Shown here: positions 35,100 through 45,779 of the stretch, piece by piece
Layout: each line of letters starts with the position of its first letter
Numbering within the stretch: position 1 is the first letter of the stretch
Assembly: GCA_034509735.1 (NCBI GenBank)
Contig: JACGWO010000011.1
Span: 11,255,866 to 11,319,865, forward strand
Direction of reading: 5' to 3'
DNA length: 64,000 bases
Source: Sesamum alatum
Lineage: Eukaryota; Streptophyta; Magnoliopsida; Lamiales; Pedaliaceae
Position numbers and translations under genes: made by a program
The notes under the pieces: generated by a model
What the model saw: the letters and a program-made list of their open reading frames with translations, nothing else
The model's database searches: none
Told to the model about the DNA's origin: nothing

Positions 35100-35345
35100 G
35101 CTCAGTGAGGATAGCACCAGGTGCAATTAAACTTGTTTCGTTCGATCCAGTTGTGTTCGTCGGCATGTGTTTGCTACCGGACATGCATCGTCACGGTGGA
35201 TGCATGGCCGGGGCGGCGGGGAAGAAGGAGAAGAGAAAGAAAAGACAGGCATGAATAGACTGAAATTTTGGGATGAAGTGTGAAGTGATGGAATATGGCA
35301 TAAGTTGATGGAGATGCAGCGGAGTTTATATAGAGAATTTAAGAA
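35100..35345 (-). other. Possible small transcription unit (unrecognised)
   Basis: A good TATA box on the minus strand (CTATATAAA, near 35325-35333) precedes a locally GC-rich 250-bp stretch in otherwise AT-rich DNA. Two overlapping short minus-strand frames start with ATG. One of about 41 codons starts near 35252. The other, starting near 35303, opens with a hydrophobic signal-like stretch, meets an in-frame TGA after about 36 codons, and then stays open further. I recognise neither product. A near-perfect dyad lies inside at 35177-35211. It could be a small peptide gene, a non-coding RNA or chance. Confidence 0.25.
35177..35211. repeat. Short palindrome with CATGCA (RY) arms
   Basis: CCGGACATGCATC (35177-35189) and GATGCATGGCCGG (35199-35211) are inverted repeats with 12 of 13 positions matching, separated by 9 bp. 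Each arm contains the RY core CATGCA recognised by plant B3-domain factors. Confidence 0.6.
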
Positions 35346-35448
35346 AACTATGCTGAAAAAAAGTACGCACTGATTAAAGACAAAGTGCAAGTAGGTTTTC
35401 TTTTTCTTTTCTTTTTTTATTGTGTTTTGTTGTTTTAATGTATTTATG

Positions 35449-35975
35449 GGTAAATTACACTGATATTCCTTGAGGTTAGGCCTAATTACACAAATACTCC
35501 CTATTTTTTGTGAAATTACAGTTACATCCCCCGAGAGTGTTAGTGTAATGTTTTTCAGGGAGTATTAACCTAAGTTTTGCCTTTGAATAGGAAGTGCAGT
35601 TGTAATACAATTATAACCTCAGGGGGTGTAGCTGTAATTTCGCAAAAGTGTGATACCAAAGTGTCCTAGAAGATGCACTATAAGAAAATTACTTAATAAC
35701 TACGAAAAAAGTTGATGTTAAAATCAGCGTCGAACTAATTAGCAAGTAAAATTTTCGTTGCTAATCTACACTATTTATAATATACATTTTAAACAATTCA
35801 TTGATAAATTCGTTAGCAAGTAAATTTTTCTTGCCAAATGTATTAGTAAATAAATTTTTTGTGTTAAATAATATAAATTAACAACGAAAATTTTACTTCT
35901 TAATTCGCTCGATGCTAACTTTTTTTTCTTTGTTATTGAATTTTCTTGTAGTGATGCCTCTTCTAGGACAAAAAA
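35449..35975 (+). mobile_element. TIR-type repeat (family F) with nested CACTA MITE
   Basis: Left text GGGTAAATTACACTGATATTCC is shared with the start of the repeat at 41467. The flanks of the nested insertion are themselves inverted (TGTCCTAGAAG before it, CTTCTAGGACA after it), so the CACTA MITE landed in the centre of a palindromic sequence. Confidence 0.5.
35676..35953 (+). mobile_element. CACTA-type MITE, family C
   Basis: A 278-bp element, starts CACTATAAGAAAATTACTT, ends AATTTTCTTGTAGTG, flanked by a perfect 3-bp duplication ATG (35673-35675 and 35954-35956). Same family as 16748 and 51862. Confidence 0.85.
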
Positions 35976-36021
35976 AAAAAAGGTCAGAAAAATCTCCGTG
36001 TCATACATGAAATACATTTAT

Positions 36022-36315
36022 CACTAGAAAAAAATTTAACATTTAACCATGACTAATTATCATGATTAAAAATAAATAGTCGTAGTGAATAGTCATTCAC
36101 CATAGTCATTCACCATGGTCATACAATGGTTATTGACCGTGGTATTTGCGAGTGTAGCTAAAATATTTTACTATGACTCATAATCATGGCAAAAAGAGTT
36201 TTCATGATCGATAATTTAGGTTGTTGCAATGGTTTTTGATTAACCATGATTAATAATAATAATAATTATTTACCATGATTTTAATCCGTAGCCAATAGTG
36301 AATTTTCTTCTAATA
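36022..36315 (+). mobile_element. CACTA-type MITE, family B
   Basis: A 294-bp element from CACTAGAAAAAAATT to AATTTTCTTCTAATA, flanked by TAT (36019-36021 and 36316-36318). Internal CCATGACTAATTATCATG-type inverted blocks are shared with 6581 and 53464. Confidence 0.75.
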
Positions 36316-36318
36316 TAT

Positions 36319-37280
36319 ACTGAATTACCAAAAGAAAAAAACAAGAAAAAAATTACATTTATTCAACGATAACACTTTGCGAACTGCAGAATAACAATAT
36401 GAAATCCCCAATAATTAATTCTCATCGTTTAATTACTACATCTAAGTTTATTATATATATAAATTACATTGAATTAAATTTACATAGATTAAAAAAAAAA
36501 ATGTATATGTTTGAAGCGTGGTAGGTGAAAAGTGAAAGAGAATGGGAAGTAAATGTGAGTGACAGAAGAAAGAAGTCTACTCATCTCTACATCGCATCTG
36601 TCACTCCACAATCAAATACACATATCTTTTACCTTCTCAGTTACGTTATAGGATTATGCCCACTGCTCCCCAACTCTTTTTTCCAGGTTTTTTTTTTTTT
36701 TTTTAGAAAAGAGAGGAGACTGTAACTCCATACTGCATCAATATTTAATACCTATGTGAAAATTAATACTTTTTTTTTTTTTTTTACTATTTTTGCTGCA
36801 GACATTTTTGCCTTCTTCTTGGTGTTTGTTTGAGGAATTCACAAGAAAAAATTGTAATTTATGTTTTATAACTTATTTTATTTGTGATTTTGATTTTATT
36901 ATTTTATGATTCAATAAATTTAATTTTATAAATCTAAAAAAATTGTAATTTACGTCCCATCATCAATATTTTTCATTAAATTGTTAAGGATGAAGCATTA
37001 ACTTAAGAAACAAAGTTAACGGAGCATGTGTTTTGCACTTTCTGCTAATAATTTAACAGAAAGTGTTAATAGGACGTAAATTACAACTTTTTTGGACTTG
37101 TGCAACTGAATTTGCTGAATCGTAAAATAATGGGGCCAAAATTGCAAAATGAGGTAAATTATGGGATGTAAATTACAATTTTTCCTTATTCATGCTGCAT
37201 TCAGTGCTCAATTGCTATATACTCCTTATTTTTTAATAATAGAGTACCTTTGAATTGTCTATTGACCTTTCATCATTGTG
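36319..37280. other. Intergenic with family E relative
   Basis: About 36850-37190 shows the family E style (AATTTACGTCCCAT, GTTAACGGAGCATGTG, GGGATGTAAATTACAATTTTTCC) but is diverged. 36520-36700 is unique sequence of normal composition with no recognised gene. Confidence 0.4.
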
Positions 37281-38730
37281 ATCTAGTGGTTATGATCGAA
37301 TGTTATCGCGTCTACGTGTGAGTTAAATCTTACTAAGGCATTCGAGTGAGGCTAGACGTACTTTCTGATATGTCTGTATATTGATTCTCACATGATTATA
37401 CCTTAGTTTTTGCGATAGTAAATCAGTTATAGAGATCCAGAATGATGTAAATGGCGCAGGGACAATTCTTTCTGGTGGGCTGTGGAGTGTCTGTCACCCC
37501 TATTTTCCTGATTATGTAACCCAAAAATATTTCCCGTTTATATAAACACCCCCCCCCCCACCAAAAAAAAAAAAAAACAACTATGCATGTTTTTCTAGAT
37601 GGAGATAATAATTATATTATTACATCAATATTTGATTTTTTGAGATAGAAACGGTAATTAAATTATCACATCAATATTTGAATAAATTGACAAACTGAGC
37701 AATACATTGGTTCAATCAATACATTAATGTAACTAAAAAATATGAAATAACAAATTACAATAAACTCATATAAAAGTAATATAAACACCCACGCATTGGG
37801 TGGAACTCGAACACATGACCTCAAACTGAGTTATGGGACCTCAACCTTAACTTTTAGGCTTGCTCCAACCCAAATTTGGTTGCTTAACCAAATTCATAAA
37901 TTAAGAATATGAGAAATTAATATTACAGATAATATTATTTATGAATTTTTAAATAAATATTTCGTTCTTAATGTAAAGGTATTTGAATTTAACCAAAATT
38001 GACATTGTCATATCTAAAATTATGGATTAAATCGATGATCCACGGAGCTCAAACTTTGAGGGTTTATACGGATGACGTACGATCCTATAAGATGGCCGAT
38101 TGAACTAATGCATGCCACAATTAGCAGTATAGGTCCTTTTCTTTGGTACATTGTGTCTCTTAATTAGGAGATTTAAATTCGAATTACCAGTGATTCTTTG
38201 TTCGGGCGCTGAGGTTGAGGTCCCACAATTAAGAGATTGTGGGTTCAAGTACTACATTATTAGTTCATGCATAGTATTTGTATTTATAGGATGTTTGTAT
38301 TATTCCTTTGTGTTAGTAAATGTGGATATGTTATTATACGTGGACTGAATAGATGTTGTTATATTGTGCAATGAATATTTTAATAGCAATTGATCGCTTT
38401 AGAAACAATGTTGTACTTTCAAATTAATAGTTCATTGCTCATTATAAAAAATAAAAAAATCGAATTTATTCGCTTATTTCAACTTATTAGTTCATGCATA
38501 GTGTTTGTTTTTTTAATGGCACGTTACTTATTACATCATTCAATACATTTAAATTTAAAAATTAATTTAATATATCGGAAGTTCAAATCAACGAATAATT
38601 TCAAATGATACAAAATAACAAATTATTATAAAAGTGAATATACACTCACATTCGTAAGACTCGAACTCACAACATTTTGATTGTGAGGTTTCAACCTTAT
38701 CATTCGAGCAATTATACAATTTAAGTGCAG
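37281..38730. repeat. Cluster of SINE-like remnants
   Basis: Heads or bodies of the second SINE-like subfamily lie at about 37285-37450 (+), 37640-37866 (-, B-box complement GGAACTCGAACAC), 38180-38430 (+, GTGGGTTCAAGTACT) and 38640-38725 (-, GACTCGAACTC). None has an established target duplication. A poly-C/poly-A patch lies at 37551-37577. Confidence 0.5.
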
Positions 38731-39483
38731 TAACCTTTGACACAATTGCGGAGTGTTGATCCTTGATTTTTCATTTGTTTATGTGATTACAAAGGAAAAA
38801 AAAGAGCATCAAAATCAGGAAAATCGTTACATCGTGTAACTATAAGGGTGACAGTTGACACTTTTGATCTATTGGTAATGAACGACAATAATTTAAAAAG
38901 AGGGCATATTGATATTTATCGCCGAAAATTGTCAATTTGACTAGAACATGGTACGTGCATGTCATGTGACAATTGCAAATTTGGGATATTTTTCAATCAA
39001 AATGACAATTTCTAGCGACAAATGCCTTCAACATGTCATTCTTTTAAATTGTTATCTTTTATTGCCATATTAAATTTCAAATGAACCTAAAGTATAACAC
39101 TTATAGTACGTATTGGACGAAAAATGCAATATTTTCGCTCAGAATCACAATGAGAAATGAGAATATCAACAACAAATAATCAAATGAAAGTATTGGCCTT
39201 TTTGTTTTTTGAGAGGGTATTGGACTTTTCTCTAACTATATATATTGAATTATTAGAAATTTTTATCTCGCACCGAAAATGATTTTTGTAGTTTTAATTA
39301 ATAGTAACAAATATATATAAACTTATTATTACTCAGCAATAATCAGCTTCAAAAAAATTACACATATAATTATCATTATAAGAAATTAATAATACATTTA
39401 TAGTGATAACCTAACAACAATATATACAGTTGTCACAATAAATATGTTGTAATTATTAATAATGACAACTTACACAATAACAA
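38731..39483. other. Intergenic, no gene seen
   Basis: AT-rich sequence. The end (39300-39480) resembles the decayed repeat at 7465-7860. Confidence 0.35.
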
Positions 39484-39904
39484 GGGAAATTGTATTTTAC
39501 GTCCCATAACTTACACCGTTTGTAATTTTGGTCCCATTAATTTTTGACGTAGCAATTTTAATCTCATAAGTTCACAGACGTTGCATTTTAGTCCAATTGG
39601 CAAAATTCGTTAAAATTTTAACGGAAGCATGCACGTGCTCCGGTAAGTTAATCTGCAACTCAAGCATTTAGAATCCCAACGGGACTAAGATTGCAACGTT
39701 TGTGGACTTATGGGACTAAAATTGCAACATTTCATTAGATGAGACTTATGAATTTAACGATTTCCGTTAAACTTTTAATGAATTTCGTCAATGGGACTAA
39801 AATTACAACGTTTGTGGACTTATGGACTAAAATTGCTACGTCAAAAATTAATAGGACCAAAATCGTAAACGGTGTAAATTATGAGACGTAAAATGTATTT
39901 TTCC
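39484..39904 (+). mobile_element. TIR element family E
   Basis: About 421 bp. The left end GGGAAATTGTATTTTACGTC is the inverse of the right end GACGTAAAATGTATTTTTCC. Internal direct and inverted repeats of GGGACTAAAATTGCAACG and GTTAAAATTTTAACGG. A shorter copy lies at 52977-53287. Non-coding. Confidence 0.75.
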
Positions 39905-39934
39905 TAACAATAACAAGTATAATTGTCACTACAA

Positions 39935-40222
39935 ATATGGGGTAATTGACGAGGAGGCCTAGCTTAGTTGGCAAAATTGAGGCTACATTATTCTAGAGGT
40001 CATGGGTTCGAACCCCTGCGCGGGTTGATGTTATTTCTACTGTGTATAGTAGGTATGATTTATTGCTGTAATAGCTAGGTGTTAGTTTATGTGATATTAT
40101 TGATTTGATTGTTTGTAATTGTATCTGTTCAATATTAATAACCGACAGGACTTGATGTAATCACTTTATTTTCGATTAATAAAATTCATCGTTTCCAATT
40201 CAAAAAAAGATATGCGGTAATT
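39935..40222 (+). mobile_element. tRNA-derived SINE, full copy with target duplication
   Basis: Body about 39948-40209. The head is GAGGCCTAGCTTAGTTGGC with B-box GGTTCGAACCC, and the tail CATCGTTTCCAATTC is followed by A-run. The direct repeat ATATGGGGTAATT / ATATGCGGTAATT occurs at 39935-39947 and 40210-40222, one mismatch. Confidence 0.9.
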
Positions 40223-41075
40223 ATATCAGGGTAATTTATGCAACTTTTATGTTACTATTACATTTTTAAAATTATATTATGGAAAAATAAAAAGAAATTA
40301 ATATTATTCAATGTATATAATTTTAGTAATAATTTATATTATCAATTAATATTTCATTATTAATATTATGTTATATTGTATTGGACAAATTAAGTTGGCT
40401 AATGTTATCAATGATATCTTGGCTTAGTGATTAAATTTGAGATTTCATAAATAAGTGCAACGTCATGAGTTCGAGTTCCATCAAACATTCGTAATTTATT
40501 TCAGTTAATGTAATTTTATTGTAATAGAAATTTATTGATTGATATATGTATTAGTAGTTGTAATAGATATTTATCTAAAAGGAAAAAGCTGCCTAATGCT
40601 TCCCATTTTCATTTATGTAAATTACAACGAGCTTGACTGAAGTTTGATATAATTATAAATACCACATCGTTATTAGAAAAATTATCAATACCCCTAATTT
40701 TATAATCGTCTAACAACTAGTTCAATCCGCTAATCTTACCAGGTTTTCATTCATTTTTATGGTGAATTAACTAAAATATTATTGTGGAACATGAATTATA
40801 ATTTTATTAATCTTTAATTTTTTTTGAAATTTTTTATGAGATAATATTTTTTTTTACAATTTTTTAAAAGTTTTCATCCATCTCGTCCGATTTCTTGTAT
40901 TTTTTATTTTTTAAAATAAAACGATACAACAAGAACAAAATTAGCAATTTCAAGTCTCTATTAAATAATTATATAATCTTATCAAACATCAATATTTATT
41001 TCCAATTTTTCAAAAAATAAAGAAATATTATTAAATATATTAAAATTTGAAAACTCGTTGTAATTTACCTTTTGT
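40223..41075 (+). repeat. SINE-like copy and diverged MITE A relative
   Basis: About 40408-40590 is a SINE-like copy of the second subfamily (TTGGCTTAGTGATTAAATTTG, B-box-like GAGTTCGAGTTCC). About 40613-41075 is a MITE A relative similar to 33352-33830. Confidence 0.5.
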
Positions 41076-41464
41076 CGTATGAAACGAAAAAACCTTGTAC
41101 ATTAATGCTTCTCCTATACATATTGACCATTTTGTCATAATTGTCTGAGTTTCTTGATCACTGTGTAATCTCATGGCGTAAAGGCGTTTCTTCTGACACA
41201 CAATTTTCTTGACAGAAACAGTTCATAGCTATGCAGTGAGTGATGATAGCGTGTTTCTGTTTCCCCGCCTTCGCGATGAAGAAGAAGACTGTCATTGCTG
41301 AAACCTTATTCAAGTCGTTACAGTAACGCTTTTGCGTGTATTATTACTCACTGAATTGCTCGACTTTCAATTTTCAAACTCCAGAAATGGCAAATGCAGC
41401 AATAGTAACAACTCAGTGCTTTTATGTAAACTTTCTGCATCTGTTTATTCTCATGTTAGAAAAT
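41076..41464 (+). other. Unique sequence, possible gene 5' fragment
   Basis: Normal-complexity, GC-richer sequence without repeat similarity. A frame starting ATGGCAAATGCAGCAATAGT at about 41386 has leader-like text upstream but meets a stop after about 26 codons, at the edge of the next repeat. It could be a captured or truncated first exon. No product is recognised. Confidence 0.2.
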
Positions 41465-41466
41465 TA

Positions 41467-41945
41467 GGGTAAATTAAAATTAGATCAAAATATACGAATA
41501 TCTCTTATTTTTTGTAAAATTATAATGATACTTTTTGAAGTTTATTTTTTGAATTGGAAGTGATGAATTTGATTAATTGAAAGTAAAGTGATTACATTCA
41601 GTACTGTCGTCTATCAATATCGAACAGAGACAATTACAAACAATCAAATCAATAATATCACATAAACTAACACCTAACTATTACTTAAATCATACCTACT
41701 AACAGTTAAAATAACATCAACCCACGTAGGGGTTCGAACCCATGACATCTAGGATCATGGGGCATATACTCTTTGAAGTTATAGATGTAATTACAACTAC
41801 ACTATCTCAGATGCAAAGCTTAAACAAATATCCTTAAAAACATTACACTAACACCCTTCAGGGGTGTATCTGTAATTTTATAAAAGGAAGAGAATATTGT
41901 GTAATTTGACCTAATTTCAAAGAATGTCAATATAATTTACCCTGC
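41467..41945 (+). mobile_element. TIR-type repeat (family F) split by a reversed SINE
   Basis: The left end GGGTAAATTAAAATTAGATC and right end AATATAATTTACCC are inverted. Interior CTTCAGGGGTGTATCTGTAATTTT matches the family at 35449. The SINE insertion at 41543-41765 separates the halves. Confidence 0.55.
41528..41780 (-). mobile_element. tRNA-derived SINE, reversed, with target duplication
   Basis: Body about 41543-41765 on the minus strand. The head is at the right (B-box complement GGGGTTCGAACCC near 41733) and the tail at the left (AAGTGATGAATTTGATTAATT). The direct repeat ATACTTTTTGAAGTT / ATACTCTTTGAAGTT occurs at 41528-41542 and 41766-41780, one mismatch. Confidence 0.85.
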
Positions 41946-42479
41946 ATATAAACTAGAGATAATAATAATTAATTAACCCAACCAATTTTAATAAATCGAT
42001 AATTCAATATCTCAAAATATTATTCTGAATACCGAATCAAATTAATCAATTCGATTTGGATAACTAATTTTTATATTTTACTTCAATAATTCTGTAAACC
42101 GATTTTTTTTTAAAAAAAAAATTAAAGACTAAAAATAAAAAAAATTGTTATGTTTGAGAAATAAAATAATAAAAATGGTACAAAAATAATATATCGATAT
42201 AACTTATGTACATAAAATCCAATATATATATATATATATAATATTTTGGTATTTGGTACAGTTCAGTAAATCAAAACTCTAAATATCAAGTTTTTATTAA
42301 AAAAAAAAAAAAAAACTAAATGCAATTTGGCTCGATTTTGGTATGCACTCAATTTTCAATTAGTTTGATTTGAGTTGATCAATTTATTGTGATGTGAGTT
42401 GAAAGAACTCGTTTTTGGGCTTGAGTGAAGTGGACCTTGGATTTCTGCAAGTTATGAAAAAGGGACTTGCAAAAAAAAA
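41946..42479. other. Intergenic, no gene seen
   Basis: AT-rich with (TA)n at about 42224-42241 and poly-A at about 42300-42316. Confidence 0.4.
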
Positions 42480-42931
42480 TGTTAGCACTCCGATTTTTAA
42501 GTTAATAAACAGTTGTAAAGGAATAAATGTGAATAAAGTAAAAAAACGATGAGATCTTGTGAATAAAGAGCATAATATGAACTTAATGATAGTATGAGAG
42601 TATAAATTCGTGTATTAAAGTGCTAGAAAAAAATGTTACTTGAGCCAGTCAAGTAGGTTGGTATTTATAGAGGAAGAACCATAGCTAGGAAGGACTCCTC
42701 GTCAAACTGGACTCTGGAAGGACCGAGTACTGGCCTTCCTAGACTTCTACAGCCTTCGGACTCCTTGAAAGTGGGAAGTCGGTTGAAGTGGTCTTCCGCG
42801 GATAAGGATAAAGGGTAGACCCAATCTTATCCCTTTTTGGTAAGCCTGGGCCTCTGCCTTGGGCCTCCTTGATGGGGCTCCTAGATGTCTTCTTGGAATT
42901 TTGGGCTGACAATTTTGGCATATATAAATCA
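42480..42931 (-). repeat. 3' LTR of the gypsy element
   Basis: A 452-bp LTR with TG...CA ends: on the minus strand it starts TGATTTATATATGCC directly after a polypurine tract with six G (42941-42932) and ends GGAGTGCTAACA. TATAAATA at 42669-42662 on the minus strand would be its promoter. The partner 5' LTR is absent. Confidence 0.65.
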
Positions 42932-43476
42932 ATCCCCCCAACTCTGAGAGGTAGGGCTCGCCATCATTCCCACTTAGAGTAGAGGCCTTCTAAGGTCAAC
43001 GAGGGAGGTTTGACATCCTTTCTTTCTTATTGGGCTCCAAGTGAGCTTCTTTCCTGGCTAAGAGAAACAAAACAGTTGTCTAGGGTTACGGGCGCCTTGC
43101 GTCATGCCTGTCATAATGGCTGGAGGCTGCCTTTATGGCAGGCTAGGGCGTAGGCCTCTGCAGAGGCTACATGAGTGAGGGCCACATGCCCCCGCATGGA
43201 GGTGGCCCCCGTATGGAGGGCAGTTATTGCTAACTGCCGTGTCGTTTATCTTTTTGGCTTGGCAAACGCCCAATGGGAGGCGGTTTCTTGCACGATCTCT
43301 GGGTAACTACATCTTCCCACGTCTTTTCCCTCGGTCACGTTATTACTCTTGTCAACTTCCATTCTTCCGCCTTCCCACGTCTTTGCAAGAGGAAACTGCA
43401 ACCTTATACATTCCACAAGCTCTGTAAGTTCAATTTTCCCTTCTCTCGTATTTTCTTAGCGTTTTTCTTGTAAGAA

Positions 43477-45779
43477 ATGTCTTCTTCTACCCCTTTCGAC
43501 GAGTCTATCCAGTTCTTGGGGGAATGGGTTGGAGGCGATGATCCCTCCGTCACCTCTTCGATAGGGGCAGCCTCTGGTCCCTCAGCCTACCGAGGTGGCA
43601 GGAGGTGGAGCCTGAGGAACCTCTCCACCATTCCTGGACATTTGATTGATGAGGAGGAGGATGAAGTATTTGGGGAGGCAGAGATCGTGGTTGGGGGAGA
43701 CGATGAAGAAAGGTCTTTCCTGGAGAGGAGAGAGATGAGCCACCGGAGACGGAAGAGATGGAGGAGGAGCAGGAAGAAAGGGAGGCGAGTCCCACTCCGT
43801 GGGAAAGGGCCTCCTTGTTCCGGGCTTCTAACGCTACACTATTATGTCCACTTTCTTGATAGCTCGCCGGAGTTTCCTCCCTCCGGTTGTTTGTGCTTCT
43901 ACTGGGCCGAGTTGAGGGTTGGCATTAGGTTTCCCCTCCCCTCCTTCTACCAGGATGTTTCTAGGTTATATAGGGTTCCTTTGAAACAGTTGGCCTCCAA
44001 CTCCTTCCACCTTCTTGTCAGTTTTGCCATTATTTTTACGTACCATAGTTGGCCCGTCACCAGACAAAATTTTTTCTTTTGTTTTCAATTAAGAAAGTCA
44101 GAGCCCGACACCTTCCATTTCTTCCCCCGAAGGGGGATTCGTTTCTTTCCTGTCCCAAGCGCCTAAGTCCTGGAGGGGCAACTTCTTTTTTTGTGCGCCC
44201 TCTTCTTCCTTAGTCTTTCCCTGCAAGTGGATTTCTGATATCCCTCCTGCTGACCCCGCATCTGGGAAGGACAGGCTGTCAGCCCTCGCAGCCTTCTTGG
44301 AGGAGGTGAATGAGGACCCTATGATGTTCGGGGCCTCATTGAGGAAAGGCTTCGTTATCGGTTTGGACTGAGTCCCAAGGAGGTCCCCTTGGAGGAGCCC
44401 CTGGGTATCCTTCATTTTTTGCCTTCTGATTTTTTTGATATATGTTGTGCATTTTCTGAAATTTTATTCCTCCTTTTGTGCAGAGAAAATCATATTTGAC
44501 AAGTTTCTCTAGAAAACTGCTCAAGGGAGTCCAGCGGGGACTCCTTCCGCCGCCCGAACTCCAGAAGGGACCTCAACCCCTAATAATGGTAAGGGAATGC
44601 GTTCGGCTGCTCCCTCATATGGAGGGTCCTCTAAGTGAGTGAAGGGGAGCTCGTCTAGCCATCCCCCCTCAGGGAGCTCCTTGCGGGTAGCCACCCCGTT
44701 CGATTGCCGCGCCTCCTTCTCCCCCCCCCCCCCCACGTCTGAGGGCTCCTCCCCTCGGCGCCGGTGATTTGTCCCTGATTGGGGGGTGTACACCCATCAG
44801 TCTATACTAAGGAAGAGGGAAGGAGAGTCAGGGCTCTTTGCTAAGTTTCTTCGGGAGCTGATCCTTCGAGTAGTGGACAGGCGTTCGTTGGCCTCCCTTT
44901 CTAAAGAGGAGTTGGCTGGGGCCATCGTATTGTGTCGGATTTTGACTTTTTTCATTTGTTCTTTCTTTTAGGTGTCCTTGGTGGCAGGGGAGTTTTTAAG
45001 TCGTCCTATGGAGACCCTTCCCCCTCATCCTACGGACGCCCAACGGAAGCGGTTGCAGGATCGTGTGGAGCGATTGGCCTCCGACCTGACCAAAATGAGG
45101 TCACCGGGAAGTACCAACAGGCAGAGGAGAGAAAGAGGCTGCAATAGGACTTCCTGGCCTTGTCCCAGGACCAATCGGAGGCCCTGAGGCAAGCTGCTGA
45201 CAAGGCACGCTTAGATTTTCCCCACACTAAGGAGGGTAAGCAGTTCCTGGCCTCATAATGCGAGAGCCGCCTCCTGGAGTACAAGAAGTCTGAAGATTTT
45301 CAGAGAGAGGTGGCTAACGTGGCAGGGTCGTTCCTAAGGTATGGCTTTGAGTCTTGCCAGTAATTGTTTGCGGTGGAAGGCTATCCTTCAGATGGGGTGG
45401 ATCTTTCTTTCCTGGACTATGAGGGGGTTCTGAAGAAGGCCCCGAACCCCTGAGGCTGAACCTTCCCCTGAGGCTGAACCTTCCCCCTTGATCAGGTAAC
45501 AAGTTTACCCGATTCTCTTCCATTTTATTTGAAATTTTTGGGCTAATAAATGAAATGGATGGTAAATTCTTTTCAGATGAGGAATTGGAACAAGTGTTGG
45601 AGACAGTGATGGGGGAGATCCGAGCCCCGGAAGGAAAAGATGTGGAGGCTCCGACCAATGAGCCCTCTGCGACTGATCTAACCCCTTTAAGTGAGCCTGC
45701 TGATGATGTTACCCCCTCCCCTAAGCCGGAAGCCCTGAAAGAGCCTGAGAAGACCACGCCTGTGGCGAAGGATGATTGA
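43477..45779 (+). pseudogene. Antisense extra ORF of the gypsy element (Transposase_28-type)
   Basis: ATG at 43477 opens 229 codons to a stop at 44166. It has an acidic N-terminal third, then the conserved block typical of the plant family Transposase_28 (PF04195, 'putative gypsy type transposon'): FYQDVSRLYRVPLKQLASNS and FCFQLRKSEPDTFHFFPRRG. The family sequence continues in other frames after 44166 (for example SWRGNFFFCAP and ISDIPPADPASGKDRLSALA). A charged, coiled-coil-like part follows at 44970-45190 and an acidic tail at 45555-45779. At least two frameshifts and a stop break it. Its strand is opposite to pol. Confidence 0.6.

Noticed and set aside
35000..35254. Lysine-rich 84-codon plus-strand frame
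   Set aside because: No ATG in leader context, composition follows A-rich sequence, and the promoter-like signals in this region are on the other strand.
37285..37450. Functional tRNA or SINE with duplication
   Set aside because: Only a weak B-box-like motif, with no A-tail or target duplication, so it is kept as a remnant only.
42415..43476. Reading the 42.5-kb LTR as the 5' LTR of a plus-strand element starting with the Transposase_28 ORF
   Set aside because: The TATAAATA and the six-G polypurine tract adjoining a TG end are oriented for a minus-strand 3' LTR, the integrase is on the minus strand, and no primer site follows on the plus strand.
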